DNA from: Deltaproteobacteria bacterium
GTDB taxonomy: Bacteria; Desulfobacterota; Syntrophia; Syntrophales; UBA2210
DNA length: 14,057 nt
Assembly: GCA_011056825.1 (NCBI GenBank)
Contig: DSBH01000252.1
Coordinates: 1 to 14,057, forward strand
Reading direction: 5' to 3'
Shown here: positions 7,308 to 14,057 of the stretch, piece after piece
Layout of the letters: every line of letters begins with the position of its first letter
How positions within the stretch are numbered: position 1 is the stretch's first letter
Notes under the pieces: generated by a model
What the model was told of the DNA's origin: nothing
The model's input: only the letters and a program-made list of their open reading frames with translations
The model's database searches: none
Position numbers and translations under genes: made by a program

Positions 7308-8477
7308 TCAAAACGGTGGATTGACAGTCATAAAGGTAAAGATATCCATACCGTTTTCTTCCGCCCTGGTGCGCTTTCCGTTGATGATCTCCGTCATGTA
7401 AGCCGTCATGTCGTCGCGGAGCGCTTCCAGCGGCACTCCTTCCACCATGTTCCCCGCGTTGATGTCCATGTCGTCTTCCATGGCCCGGTAGAGCTCGCTG
7501 TTGCTCGCCACCTTTATAACGGGAACAGCCGGGAAGCCGGCGGGCGTTCCCCGCCCCGTGGAGAAAAACATGAGCTGTGAACCGGCGGCCGCGAATCCTG
7601 CCATGGAGTCGGCATCGTACCCGGGACCGTCCTGCAGTACGAGACCGCGTACCTTCGGCGTTTCGCCGTAATCAACCACGTCCATGACAGGGCGCGTGCC
7701 TCCCTTGACGATGCATCCCAGGGACTTCTCGGCGATGGTGCTCATGCCGCCGTCCATGTTTCCCGGCGAAATAACGAGGCCCGCCATATCACCCATGACG
7801 GTCCGCGTCAGCGTCTCCGCCCGGTCGGTCATTTCCGTGATTTTCCGAGCCACTTCGTCGTTGACGGCGCGCCGGGCAAGTACATGCGCGGCGCCGATCA
7901 TTTCCGTATTTTCCCCGAACATGACCGTCGCCCCGCGGTCCACGAGCAGGTCAGCCACGGCTCCCACGGCAACATTCGCCGTTATGCCCGACATGGCGTC
8001 GGATCCGCCGCACTCGACGGACACAAGGAGATCGTTCCAGTCCGCGGGTTCGCGACGCGCGGCGGCAAGTTCCTCCAGAAATTCACGGGCCGCCCCGATC
8101 GCCTTGTCGGCGGTTTTCAGTGAACCGCCTTCTTCCTGAACGTTCAGAACGGCCAGGGGTTTGCCGATATCGCCAAGCATCGGCAGCAGCGTTTTCGTGT
8201 TCGACACCTCGCAGCCAAGGCCGATAACCACCGCGGCGCCTACGTTCGGATGCCTGATCATGCCGGAGAGCACGCGAAAAAGAATCACGAGATTACGCTC
8301 TCCTCCACGCCCGCACCCGTGCCCGTGGGGCGCGCAAACCGCTTCCGGGACGGCCCGCCCCACCCGGTTGACCACGCCGTTCACGCAGGCGACGGTGGGA
8401 ATGACCAGCAGGTGGTTCCGGATTCCAACGCGGCCATCCTTCCGCCGGTATCCGCTGATGCTTACGTCCTTTTCCAT
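7308..8477 (-). CDS. UxaA/SuyB-family hydro-lyase, large catalytic subunit
   Basis: This 389-residue protein belongs to the altronate/galactarate dehydratase and (2R)-sulfolactate sulfo-lyase family, iron-dependent enzymes that eliminate water or sulfite across C2-C3 of a 2-hydroxy acid to give a 2-keto acid. Family segments are GYRRKDGRVGIRN (9-21), HGHGCGRGG (51-59), VIGLGCE (84-90), VECGGSDAMSGITAN (154-168), FGENTEMIGAAH (187-198), SPGNMDGGMSTIAEKSLG (237-254) and STGRGTPAG (306-314). Conserved Cys and His residues (H51, C55, C89, C156) are candidate metal ligands. The ATG at 8477, with GGAG about 9 bases upstream, overlaps the small-subunit gene by 16 bases in another frame. The split small/large arrangement is like SuyAB; E. 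coli UxaA has both parts in one chain. The substrate cannot be read from the sequence. Confidence 0.88.
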   Translation of the reverse strand: MEKDVSISGYRRKDGRVGIRNHLLVIPTVACVNGVVNRVGRAVPEAVCAPHGHGCGRGGERNLVILFRVLSGMIRHPNVGAAVVIGLGCEVSNTKTLLPMLGDIGKPLAVLNVQEEGGSLKTADKAIGAAREFLEELAAARREPADWNDLLVSVECGGSDAMSGITANVAVGAVADLLVDRGATVMFGENTEMIGAAHVLARRAVNDEVARKITEMTDRAETLTRTVMGDMAGLVISPGNMDGGMSTIAEKSLGCIVKGGTRPVMDVVDYGETPKVRGLVLQDGPGYDADSMAGFAAAGSQLMFFSTGRGTPAGFPAVPVIKVASNSELYRAMEDDMDINAGNMVEGVPLEALRDDMTAYMTEIINGKRTRAEENGMDIFTFMTVNPPF

Positions 8478-8737
8478 CGCCCGCTCTCCAGGTTGTGCGT
8501 GTGTACCCAGGCGCCCCGAGGAATCACCGCCGTACTTATTCCGACCGGCTCGCCGTACTTGATGATCTCCCCGCCCCGCTCGATTTCACAAATGGCTACC
8601 TTGTGCCCCGCAGGCACACGTTCCAGCGCGGTCGCGAAGATTTTCCCGCGGAACAGGGCTTCCTCGCCCGCCTCGAGGTCCCGAAGGGCCACGGCCACGT
8701 TGTCATTTTCGTGAATGACCAGTACGGAATCCGCCAT
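8462..8737 (-). CDS. SAF-domain small subunit of UxaA/SuyA-type hydro-lyase
   Basis: This 91-residue protein is a free-standing SAF domain, equal to the N-terminal domain of altronate dehydratase or to SuyA of sulfolactate sulfo-lyase. It would pair with the large subunit encoded directly downstream. The family core is HKVAICEIERGGEIIKYGEP (about 44-63), followed by VGISTAVIPRGAWVHTHNLE, where the terminal WVHTHNL motif is diagnostic. The ATG at 8737 is chosen with GAGG 7 bases upstream; a GTG one codon earlier (8740) is possible. That GAGG adjoins the stop of the larA-like gene 9 bases before, and the 3' end overlaps the large-subunit gene by 16 bases, indicating strong translational coupling. 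Confidence 0.88.
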   Translation of the reverse strand: MADSVLVIHENDNVAVALRDLEAGEEALFRGKIFATALERVPAGHKVAICEIERGGEIIKYGEPVGISTAVIPRGAWVHTHNLESGRWKRT

Positions 8738-8746
8738 CACGCCGCC

Positions 8747-10000
8747 TCACGCGTCAGGACGTTTCATGTACTGCATGGTGCCGTCCTGGATGACCGCCGC
8801 CCTGGCCGGGCCCGGATAATCTTCTTCCAGGACAGCCAGCACCTCGGGCCAGGTCTTGACCACCGTCGCGTCGTCAATATGGCAGATGAGATCGAGCATG
8901 GTCCGGTCGGGCGCCGGCGCGAACACAATGAGCTTCTTCATAAGCGCGGTGATGAGTTTCTCACCCTTGACCTTCACTGTGTAATGCCGCCCGCCGTAGT
9001 CGGTCCCCCAGGCGCGCATCACGTAATGCGGGACCTGTCCCTCCGGGGCGTCGACGATGAGCACGGCTGTTCCCGCTCCGCCGGGTTTCAGGACCATGAG
9101 CGACATGAGAAGCGAAATGGCCGCTTCGTTTGCCTTTCCGTAGGCGTTGCACACAGCGATGTCGTAGCCCGTAGCGTAGGGAATGCCGTAATGCTCCTTT
9201 CCCGCTTCCGCCCCGGCGGCATGGACGGCACGAAACGGACCGGCGTAGAGGTCCGTTATCCCGCCACGACGGTTTATCAGGGCGTCGACCTTGAAATCGA
9301 GGCCGGCCATGTCTCCCGCGGCGTCGCACTCGGCCCGCATGAGATTGTCGTCGAAATTTCCCAGCCCCGCGCGGCTCTGGTCGCGGTAGAGCTGGTTATG
9401 AAACTGATTGATTGATTCGATGCCCGCCACGCCGGGAAGTACGATTTTCGCTCCGCCGCCGAACCCCACGTGCACGTGCGCGGTGATGCAGCCGATGCCG
9501 ATTTTGAGATCGCAATTCATGAACTCGCGGTTCAGCCACACCTCCACGCCTGTGGGCGTCCGTCCCACGCGGACCGTGTTTTGAAAGGGATCGTGATTGT
9601 ACACGGCGTAGTTCTCCACGATATAGTCTCCCAGTTTTTTCCGGGCGTTGATCATGTCGCAGGCACCGTGACTTCCCAGGGCCCAGATAAAGCGGATCTG
9701 GTCCTTTTCCAGCCCCGCCTCGTGAAGCTCCTCGAGGACAAACGGGGCCACATCCTTCACCGGCGTCGGTCGCGTCATGTCGTCGAAGAGAATAACCGCC
9801 TGCTTCTTTCCCCGGGCCAGTTCCCTGAGCATGGGCCCCTCGATCGGTGAGCGCACGGCCTCTCGTATGTCCTCCGGCGCGAGTTCGTCCCGCTCGAAAC
9901 CGGAAGACGTGAGATTGTCGACCTCCCAGCGGTCGGGAAAGACCAGCTCCCGCTCGTGGTTTTCATACCAGAGCCGGGAAGGCACGGAAACTCGTTTCAT
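8747..10000 (-). CDS. LarA-family nickel-pincer racemase/epimerase, substrate unknown
   Basis: This 417-residue protein belongs to the lactate racemase LarA family, which uses the nickel-pincer nucleotide cofactor to invert the C2 centre of 2-hydroxy acids by hydride transfer. By spacing against the Lactobacillus plantarum enzyme, the key residues are present: D74 and R77 in DDMTRPTP (72 and 75 there), H111 in GSHG (108), H175 in ITAHVHVGF (174), K185 in GGGAK (184, cofactor attachment) and H201 in NQFHNQ (200, nickel ligand). The usual Gln and Lys substrate contacts (295, 298) appear as G288 and N291 in NAYGKANEA, so lactate may not be the substrate. The ATG at 10000 has AAGGA 7 bases upstream; a GTG at 10018 would precede that ribosome site. 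Cofactor genes larB, larC and larE are not in the window. Confidence 0.87.
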   Translation of the reverse strand: MKRVSVPSRLWYENHERELVFPDRWEVDNLTSSGFERDELAPEDIREAVRSPIEGPMLRELARGKKQAVILFDDMTRPTPVKDVAPFVLEELHEAGLEKDQIRFIWALGSHGACDMINARKKLGDYIVENYAVYNHDPFQNTVRVGRTPTGVEVWLNREFMNCDLKIGIGCITAHVHVGFGGGAKIVLPGVAGIESINQFHNQLYRDQSRAGLGNFDDNLMRAECDAAGDMAGLDFKVDALINRRGGITDLYAGPFRAVHAAGAEAGKEHYGIPYATGYDIAVCNAYGKANEAAISLLMSLMVLKPGGAGTAVLIVDAPEGQVPHYVMRAWGTDYGGRHYTVKVKGEKLITALMKKLIVFAPAPDRTMLDLICHIDDATVVKTWPEVLAVLEEDYPGPARAAVIQDGTMQYMKRPDA

Positions 10001-10023
10001 GGCATTATCCTTTCTCACCAGGC

Positions 10024-10041
10024 CGCGGGCTTTATCCCGCG
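10024..10041. other. Intercistronic hairpin spanning the lutC stop codon
   Basis: CGCGGG (10024-10029) and CCCGCG (10036-10041) form a perfect 6-bp stem with a 6-base loop; the lutC stop TAA (10034-10032) lies in the loop. It sits in the 31-base gap before the larA-like gene. There is no T-run, so it is not a standard terminator; it could protect or process the message. Function is unknown. Confidence 0.4.
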
Positions 10042-10706
10042 AGAATAACGATGACCCGCCGCGGGCCGTGCATACCCTTGAAAGCAGTCGCCCGGATATC
10101 AGCGGTCATGCTTGGTCCCGTCACGAGCGTGAGATGAGCGGGCGGAATCCGCCCGGCACCACCGTAAAAAACAGAGAGGGCATCCTCGTATATGGGCACA
10201 AGACGGTCGATCCCTACCACCGCGACGTGCAGAACCGGCGCGAGCGACACGAGGCGGGGCTGGTTCCCGCCGTGCGCGATGACCAGGGTTCCCGTTTCGG
10301 CGACGGCAAAATCCGCGCCCGTGACGCCGGCATCGGTCTCATCAAAAACAGCCCGCGTATATGACTCCCGGTCGGGATAATCGGCAGCGGTACTGACAGA
10401 CACACCCTGCCGTTCACCCCAGGCCGGAAGATCGAGAGACCGGATCATGTCGTCGGTTGACATCATGATCCGCGTCAGACTCTCGGCACGGGCGATTTCC
10501 GTCAGGTAATCCAGTATCTCTTCCCGGTCGGCGGCCCTGTACACCACACCGCTTTCGCGCGTCAGCTCTTCCGTGAAGCGGGCTATCAAACCGTCCCGGT
10601 CGAAAAGGGCCTCCCGCGGTGTCGGCATAACAGGCCTGGCGGGTATTTCCATCTTCGGCGCTTGTCTCAGTCGTGCAAGTATTTCTTCGCGTGCCGATTC
10701 TTTCAC
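10032..10706 (-). CDS. lutC: LutC-type LUD-domain protein of lactate utilisation
   Basis: This cytoplasmic subunit belongs to the LutABC complex, which oxidises L-lactate (or a related 2-hydroxy acid) to the 2-keto acid; its exact task in the complex is not settled. The LUD domain shows FAVAETGTLVIAHGGNQPRL and SLAPVLHVAVV in the middle, and VTGPSMTADI followed by KGMHGPRRVIVIL at the C-terminus, all family hallmarks. I choose the GTG at 10706: it overlaps the lutB stop by four bases (GTGA) and has GGAGG 6 bases upstream, giving 224 residues, the usual size. An ATG at 10742 and a longer open frame to 10796 would lie deep inside lutB and add sequence without family similarity. Confidence 0.88.
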   Translation of the reverse strand: MKESAREEILARLRQAPKMEIPARPVMPTPREALFDRDGLIARFTEELTRESGVVYRAADREEILDYLTEIARAESLTRIMMSTDDMIRSLDLPAWGERQGVSVSTAADYPDRESYTRAVFDETDAGVTGADFAVAETGTLVIAHGGNQPRLVSLAPVLHVAVVGIDRLVPIYEDALSVFYGGAGRIPPAHLTLVTGPSMTADIRATAFKGMHGPRRVIVILAG

Positions 10707-12136
10707 GACGCCCCTCCCTGTTTCGAGAGCGATTCGCGCCATTGATCCCTGAATGTCCTGCGGGCCGGCACGGGCAGGTCTCTCGCCCCGAACCACCCCG
10801 CGAAAGGACCCGGCATGGCCTCGATTTTTCCCTTTTTACCGAATACCGCCAGAACGGGACGGGCCAGGCGGTACAGGAATCTCCAGACGGCGGAATGCGC
10901 CGCCGCCGTTCCCCAGACGCCGAACAGTATCGCTTCCCATCGTCCGGAGGATCGCCTCTTCCGTTTCACCTCGAGTGCCCGGTAATGAAGAAAAATAGCC
11001 GGATGATCGATGCCGGCGGGGCATACCTCTCGACAGGTCCCGCACAGCGTACAGGCCTTGAAGAGGTCGCCTGTTTCCTCCAGCCCCAGGAGAGCCGGGT
11101 TGAGCACCTGACCCATCGGCCCCGAATAGGCCCACCCGTAAGGATACCCGCCGATCTTCGCGTACACGGGACAGAGGTTGAGACAGGCGCCGCACCGAAT
11201 GCAGCGAAGGGCCTCCCGGAGTTTCGGATCGTGGTATAGACGGGACCGGCCGTTGTCCACGATAATAATAAAAAGTTCCTCGGGCCCGTCAATCTCCGCC
11301 GGCTCCCTGGGTCCCCTGTCGATAGACACATAGGCCGAAATACTCTGGCCGGTACAGTTCCGGCAAAGCACCCGAAGCAGGTGAAGCGCGTCGGTCGTGG
11401 TGGGCACCACCTTCTCCGGACTCATGACAGAAACCTGCGTGCGGGGCGATGATTTGTTGAAGCGGATGTTGCCCTCGTTTTCCACGTTGATGATGGCTCC
11501 CGTGTCCGCCACGGCCATGTTGACGCCGGTTATTCCCAGGCGCGCCCGTCGGAACTTGTCCCGAAGAAAAAGCCGGGCCGCGTAACCCAGCTCCACCGGG
11601 TCCGTGGTTTCTTCTTGCATGCCCGCCTTTTTCATGAAGAGATCGCACACTTCTTCCACGGGGACATTGATGGCGGGCCCGACGATATGAAAGGGGGGCC
11701 TGCCCAGTTGCTGGGCGATGAATTCTCCCAGATCCGTTTCAAAAGGCTCAATGCCCTCCCGGGCCAGCGCGTCGTTGAGGCCCGTCTCCTCGGAAATCAT
11801 GGATTTGCCCTTCGTCACCATGGTGACGTTCCTTTCACGGGCGATGGAAAGGATCATTTCGTTGGCTTCGGCGGCGTTCCGCGCCCACAGCACCCGGGCG
11901 CCGGCCGCGATGGCGTTTTTCTCGAATTCTTCCAGGAGATCGGGCATCCTCGCCACCGCCTCGGCCCGAATGGCACGGCTGAGTTCCTGTGCCGCGGCGG
12001 GATCGGGAAAGCTCCCCATGACTTTTACCCGCCGCGCCGCTATGTAGGGCGGCAACAGAGACAGGAATGTACGAGCGTACTGGTTCTGCATTTCCAGTTT
12101 CGCGTTGCGCACGAAGTTGCCCGTATCGATCTTCAT
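10703..12136 (-). CDS. lutB: LutB-type iron-sulfur protein of lactate utilisation
   Basis: This 477-residue protein combines an N-terminal LUD domain (about 60-300; TKGKSMISEETGLN at 108-121, AVADTGAIINVENEGN at 208-223) with a dicluster ferredoxin region. Two [4Fe-4S] motifs are plain: CIRCGACLNLCPVY (Cys 312, 315, 318, 322) and CTLCGTCREVCPAG (Cys 362, 365, 368, 372). The C-terminal tail of about 85 residues is partly hydrophobic, as in other LutB proteins. It would carry electrons from 2-hydroxyacid oxidation between LutA and the acceptor. The ATG at 12136 overlaps the lutA stop by four bases (ATGA), and the stop overlaps the lutC GTG start, so the three genes are translated as a unit. Confidence 0.93.
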   Translation of the reverse strand: MKIDTGNFVRNAKLEMQNQYARTFLSLLPPYIAARRVKVMGSFPDPAAAQELSRAIRAEAVARMPDLLEEFEKNAIAAGARVLWARNAAEANEMILSIARERNVTMVTKGKSMISEETGLNDALAREGIEPFETDLGEFIAQQLGRPPFHIVGPAINVPVEEVCDLFMKKAGMQEETTDPVELGYAARLFLRDKFRRARLGITGVNMAVADTGAIINVENEGNIRFNKSSPRTQVSVMSPEKVVPTTTDALHLLRVLCRNCTGQSISAYVSIDRGPREPAEIDGPEELFIIIVDNGRSRLYHDPKLREALRCIRCGACLNLCPVYAKIGGYPYGWAYSGPMGQVLNPALLGLEETGDLFKACTLCGTCREVCPAGIDHPAIFLHYRALEVKRKRRSSGRWEAILFGVWGTAAAHSAVWRFLYRLARPVLAVFGKKGKIEAMPGPFAGWFGARDLPVPARRTFRDQWRESLSKQGGAS

Positions 12137-12873
12137 GTGTTTTCGTCCGTCTCCGGCCCTGCCAGGAATTCCACCAGATGCAGGGCGCGCTTTTCAGGAT
12201 TGTTACGGCTGAGATAGCCGGCGATATTGAGAAGACAGCCCGGCTCGGACACGACGAGCAGATCGGCGCCGCTGTCCAGGTAATGCCCTATTTTATCACG
12301 GACCATCTCTTCCGAGATGAACGCGTACCTGTATGAGAATTCACCGCCGAAGCCGCAGCACGTATCCGCCTGTTCCATCGGCACGAATGTCGTACCCCGT
12401 GTCTGTTCGATCAGTGCTTTCGGCTGTCGGGACACGCCCAGCCTGCGGAGTATCTGGCAGGACTCATGATAGGTCACGGTGCCGTCGAAAACGCCCCCCC
12501 CGTCCTCGATGCCGAGAACGTCCACGAGGTACTGGGACAATTCAAAAACGCGCTCCGACAGATCTTCCGCTCTCCGGCGCCAGGACGGTTCGCCACCGAG
12601 CAGTTCGGGATAATGATATTTTACCATCGCCGTGCAGGAACCCGACGGGCTCACGATGACATCATCATCACCGAAAACATCGATGAAATGCTTCGCCGCT
12701 TTTCTCGCTCGGTCGAGGTATCCCGCGTTCATGGCGGGTTGTCCGCAACAGGTCTGCTGCTCGTGGTAACGGGGTTCAATGCCGAGTCGACGCAGGAGTC
12801 GCACCGTGGCGACTCCCACCCGCGGCATCATGAAATCGACGGTGCAGGGAATAAAAAGAGAAACTGGGCCCAT
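12133..12873 (-). CDS. lutA: LutA-type CCG-domain iron-sulfur oxidoreductase subunit
   Basis: This 246-residue protein has two cysteine-rich CCG domains, the arrangement of LutA and of GlpC/HdrB-like subunits that bind iron-sulfur clusters in 2-hydroxyacid oxidation. In the first half are IPCTVD (Cys10), QTCCGQPAMNAGY (Cys42, Cys43) and SPSGSCTAMVK (Cys80). In the second are YHESCQILR (Cys139), DTCCGFGGEFS (Cys172, Cys173) and SEPGCLLNI (Cys213). The ATG at 12873 has GGAG 5 bases upstream. It is the first gene of the operon, 60 bases after the acyl-CoA synthetase gene and behind its terminator, so it needs its own promoter. Length and motifs match LutA well. Confidence 0.92.
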   Translation of the reverse strand: MGPVSLFIPCTVDFMMPRVGVATVRLLRRLGIEPRYHEQQTCCGQPAMNAGYLDRARKAAKHFIDVFGDDDVIVSPSGSCTAMVKYHYPELLGGEPSWRRRAEDLSERVFELSQYLVDVLGIEDGGGVFDGTVTYHESCQILRRLGVSRQPKALIEQTRGTTFVPMEQADTCCGFGGEFSYRYAFISEEMVRDKIGHYLDSGADLLVVSEPGCLLNIAGYLSRNNPEKRALHLVEFLAGPETDENT

Positions 12874-12899
12874 TGCATCTCCGAAACGGCAGGACGCTG

Positions 12900-12926
12900 A
12901 AAAAACGCGACGGCCTTCCCGCCACG
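12900..12926 (-). terminator. Rho-independent terminator after the acyl-CoA synthetase gene
   Basis: On the transcribed strand CGTGGCGG and CCGTCGCG pair over 8 bp (two G-U pairs) around loop GAAGG and are followed at once by six T residues (12905-12900). It begins 8 bases after the stop codon and ends 27 bases before lutA. An alternative CCTTCC/GGAAGG stem in the same place would compete with it. Confidence 0.7.
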
Positions 12927-12933
12927 GAAGGTC

Positions 12934-14057
12934 TCAGTCTTTATACATGGCTTCGATCAAATCGGCAAACTGTTCGTTTATGGCCTTGCGCTTCACCTTC
13001 ATGGTAGGCGTCACTTCGCCGTCCTCGGTGTAGAGCTTTTTATCGAGGATCTTGAATTTTCTGATATTTTCAACCCGGGCGACCTGCCGGTTAACCTTGT
13101 CCACTTCCTGCTGGATCAGCTCGATGACTTCCGGCGTCCTGGTCATACTGGCGAAGGTTGTGTACTGCACCTTGTGATCCTGAGCGAACTTGATTACATT
13201 CTCGTCGTCGATGACGATGATTGCCGTCAGGTATTTGCGGCCGTCGCCGATGACCACGGCGTCGTTTATATAGGGCGAAAATTTCAGCATGTTTTCTAAG
13301 TACTGCGGCGCAATGTTCTTGCCGCCCGCCGTAATAATCAGGTCTTTCTTACGATCCGTGAGCTTGAGAAATCCTTCCTCGTCGATTTCGCCCACGTCGC
13401 CCGTATACATCCACCCGTCGTGCAGGACTTCTCTGGTCTGTTCTTCGTCCTTGTAGTAGCCCTTGAAAATTCCCTTGTGCTTGACGACAATCTCGCCGTC
13501 TTCGGAGATGCGCACCTCGGTGCCGGGAAGCGGCTTGCCCACGCTGCCCACCTTGAAGGTTTTTTCATCGGAAATGTGCGTAACGCCCGTCGTCTCCGTC
13601 ATGCCGTATCCTTCGCGGATGGGGATGCCGATACTGAGGAAAAATTTCAACACCTCCTGGGAAATGGGAGCCGCTCCCGAGGAGCCGAAACGTACGCGGT
13701 CGAAACCAAGACGCTTCTTGAGCTTTCTGAAAATGACGAAGTACGCCACTTTGTACTGCAGGGCCAGGAGCAGGGGCATTTTCTCCTTGGAAAGGGCCTT
13801 GTTGTTGTACCTGGTCCCGATCTTGATGGCGATATTGAAAAGAGTTCGTTTCAGCCAGGTGGCGTCAGCCATTTTCAGGACGATGGCGGAATAATATTTT
13901 TCCCATATACGGGGAACGGCATGAAAGACCGTGGGAGACACCTCGCGCATATCGGCCATGACCGTGTCGGTGTTCTCCGTGAAGTTGACGATATGACCCA
14001 CGGAAAGGTGAAACATGATGTCGAATATCTGCTCGTAAACATGGTTGAGGGGAAGGA
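12934..14057 (-). CDS. Long-chain acyl-CoA synthetase (AMP-forming, FadD type), 5' end beyond window
   Basis: This enzyme activates long-chain fatty acids to acyl-CoA with ATP through an acyl-adenylate. 373 residues of the C-terminal part are visible, and the frame runs off the window edge starting LPLNHVYEQIFDIMFHL, a typical FadD15-like segment. Other motifs, by visible residue, are FGSSGAAPIS (123-132), EGYGMTETTG (148-157), WMYTGDVGEIDEEGFLKLTD (215-234) and DRKKDLIITAGGKNIAP (234-250). The C-terminal TPTMKVKRK contains the likely adenylation Lys. The P-loop-like motif lies outside. An ATG at 14016 is internal and is not the start. The gene ends at a terminator, so it is probably a separate unit from lutABC. 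Confidence 0.92.
   Translation of the reverse strand, partial: LPLNHVYEQIFDIMFHLSVGHIVNFTENTDTVMADMREVSPTVFHAVPRIWEKYYSAIVLKMADATWLKRTLFNIAIKIGTRYNNKALSKEKMPLLLALQYKVAYFVIFRKLKKRLGFDRVRFGSSGAAPISQEVLKFFLSIGIPIREGYGMTETTGVTHISDEKTFKVGSVGKPLPGTEVRISEDGEIVVKHKGIFKGYYKDEEQTREVLHDGWMYTGDVGEIDEEGFLKLTDRKKDLIITAGGKNIAPQYLENMLKFSPYINDAVVIGDGRKYLTAIIVIDDENVIKFAQDHKVQYTTFASMTRTPEVIELIQQEVDKVNRQVARVENIRKFKILDKKLYTEDGEVTPTMKVKRKAINEQFADLIEAMYKD
12940..12968 (-). promoter_or_regulatory. Candidate promoter for lutA within the end of the acyl-CoA synthetase gene
   Basis: TTGCCG (12968-12963; 4 of 6 matches) and TATAAA (12945-12940; 5 of 6) are spaced by 17 bases. They lie within the last codons of the synthetase gene. 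A transcript from here would read through the terminator at 12900-12926 before lutA. Coding constraint makes chance matches likely, so confidence is low. Confidence 0.3.

Noticed and set aside
10707..10796. Longer lutC start at 10796 or 10742
   Set aside because: Both lie inside lutB; the GTG at 10706 has GGAGG at ideal spacing, forms a GTGA overlap and gives the usual LutC length.
1..14057. CRISPR arrays, tRNA or rRNA genes, transposases, phage genes
   Set aside because: No regularly spaced direct repeats, cloverleaf-like segments or mobile-element proteins were seen on either strand.

Overview
The window is about 14 kb of GC-rich bacterial chromosome in which every recognisable gene lies on the minus strand, so transcription runs from high to low coordinates. 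Gene content (LutABC-type iron-sulfur 2-hydroxyacid oxidation, a LarA-family nickel-pincer enzyme, a UxaA/SuyAB-type hydro-lyase, a FadD-type acyl-CoA synthetase, TonB-dependent B12 uptake and meso-diaminopimelate dehydrogenase) suggests a Gram-negative, probably anaerobic bacterium. A Desulfobacterota/deltaproteobacterial or syntroph-like organism would fit, but that placement is an inference from gene content only.

Region 1 (14057 to 12934) is the 3' part of a long-chain acyl-CoA synthetase gene, ended by a good Rho-independent terminator at 12900-12926. Region 2 (12873 to 7308) is a tightly packed operon: lutA-lutB-lutC, a larA-like gene, a small SAF-domain subunit and a large UxaA-type subunit, with overlaps or gaps of at most 31 bases. 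Together these look like a pathway for a 2-hydroxy acid: inversion at C2 by the LarA-like enzyme, elimination across C2-C3 by the two-subunit lyase, and oxidation of the product (or of lactate) by the Lut complex. The substrate is not known; this is the part of the window most likely to hold undescribed biochemistry.

Region 3 (7238 to 6189) is a single gene with its own promoter, encoding meso-diaminopimelate dehydrogenase (ddh). Region 4 (6180 to 1) is a vitamin B12 uptake operon. A consensus-like promoter starts 9 bases after ddh and is followed by a clear cobalamin riboswitch (5967-6109), a leader with a stable hairpin, then btuC, btuD, btuB, btuF, exbB and exbD, the last cut by the window edge. 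The permease and ATPase cross the inner membrane, BtuF carries B12 in the periplasm, BtuB is the outer-membrane receptor, and ExbB/ExbD supply proton-driven energy with a TonB that would lie outside the window.

Points of note: an intergenic-type palindromic repeat forms the start of the BtuF signal peptide; the BtuD ATPase has Asp where the catalytic Glu is expected; and the LarA-like protein keeps the nickel-pincer ligands but appears to have lost two lactate-contact residues. No tRNA, rRNA, CRISPR array, transposase or phage gene was seen.
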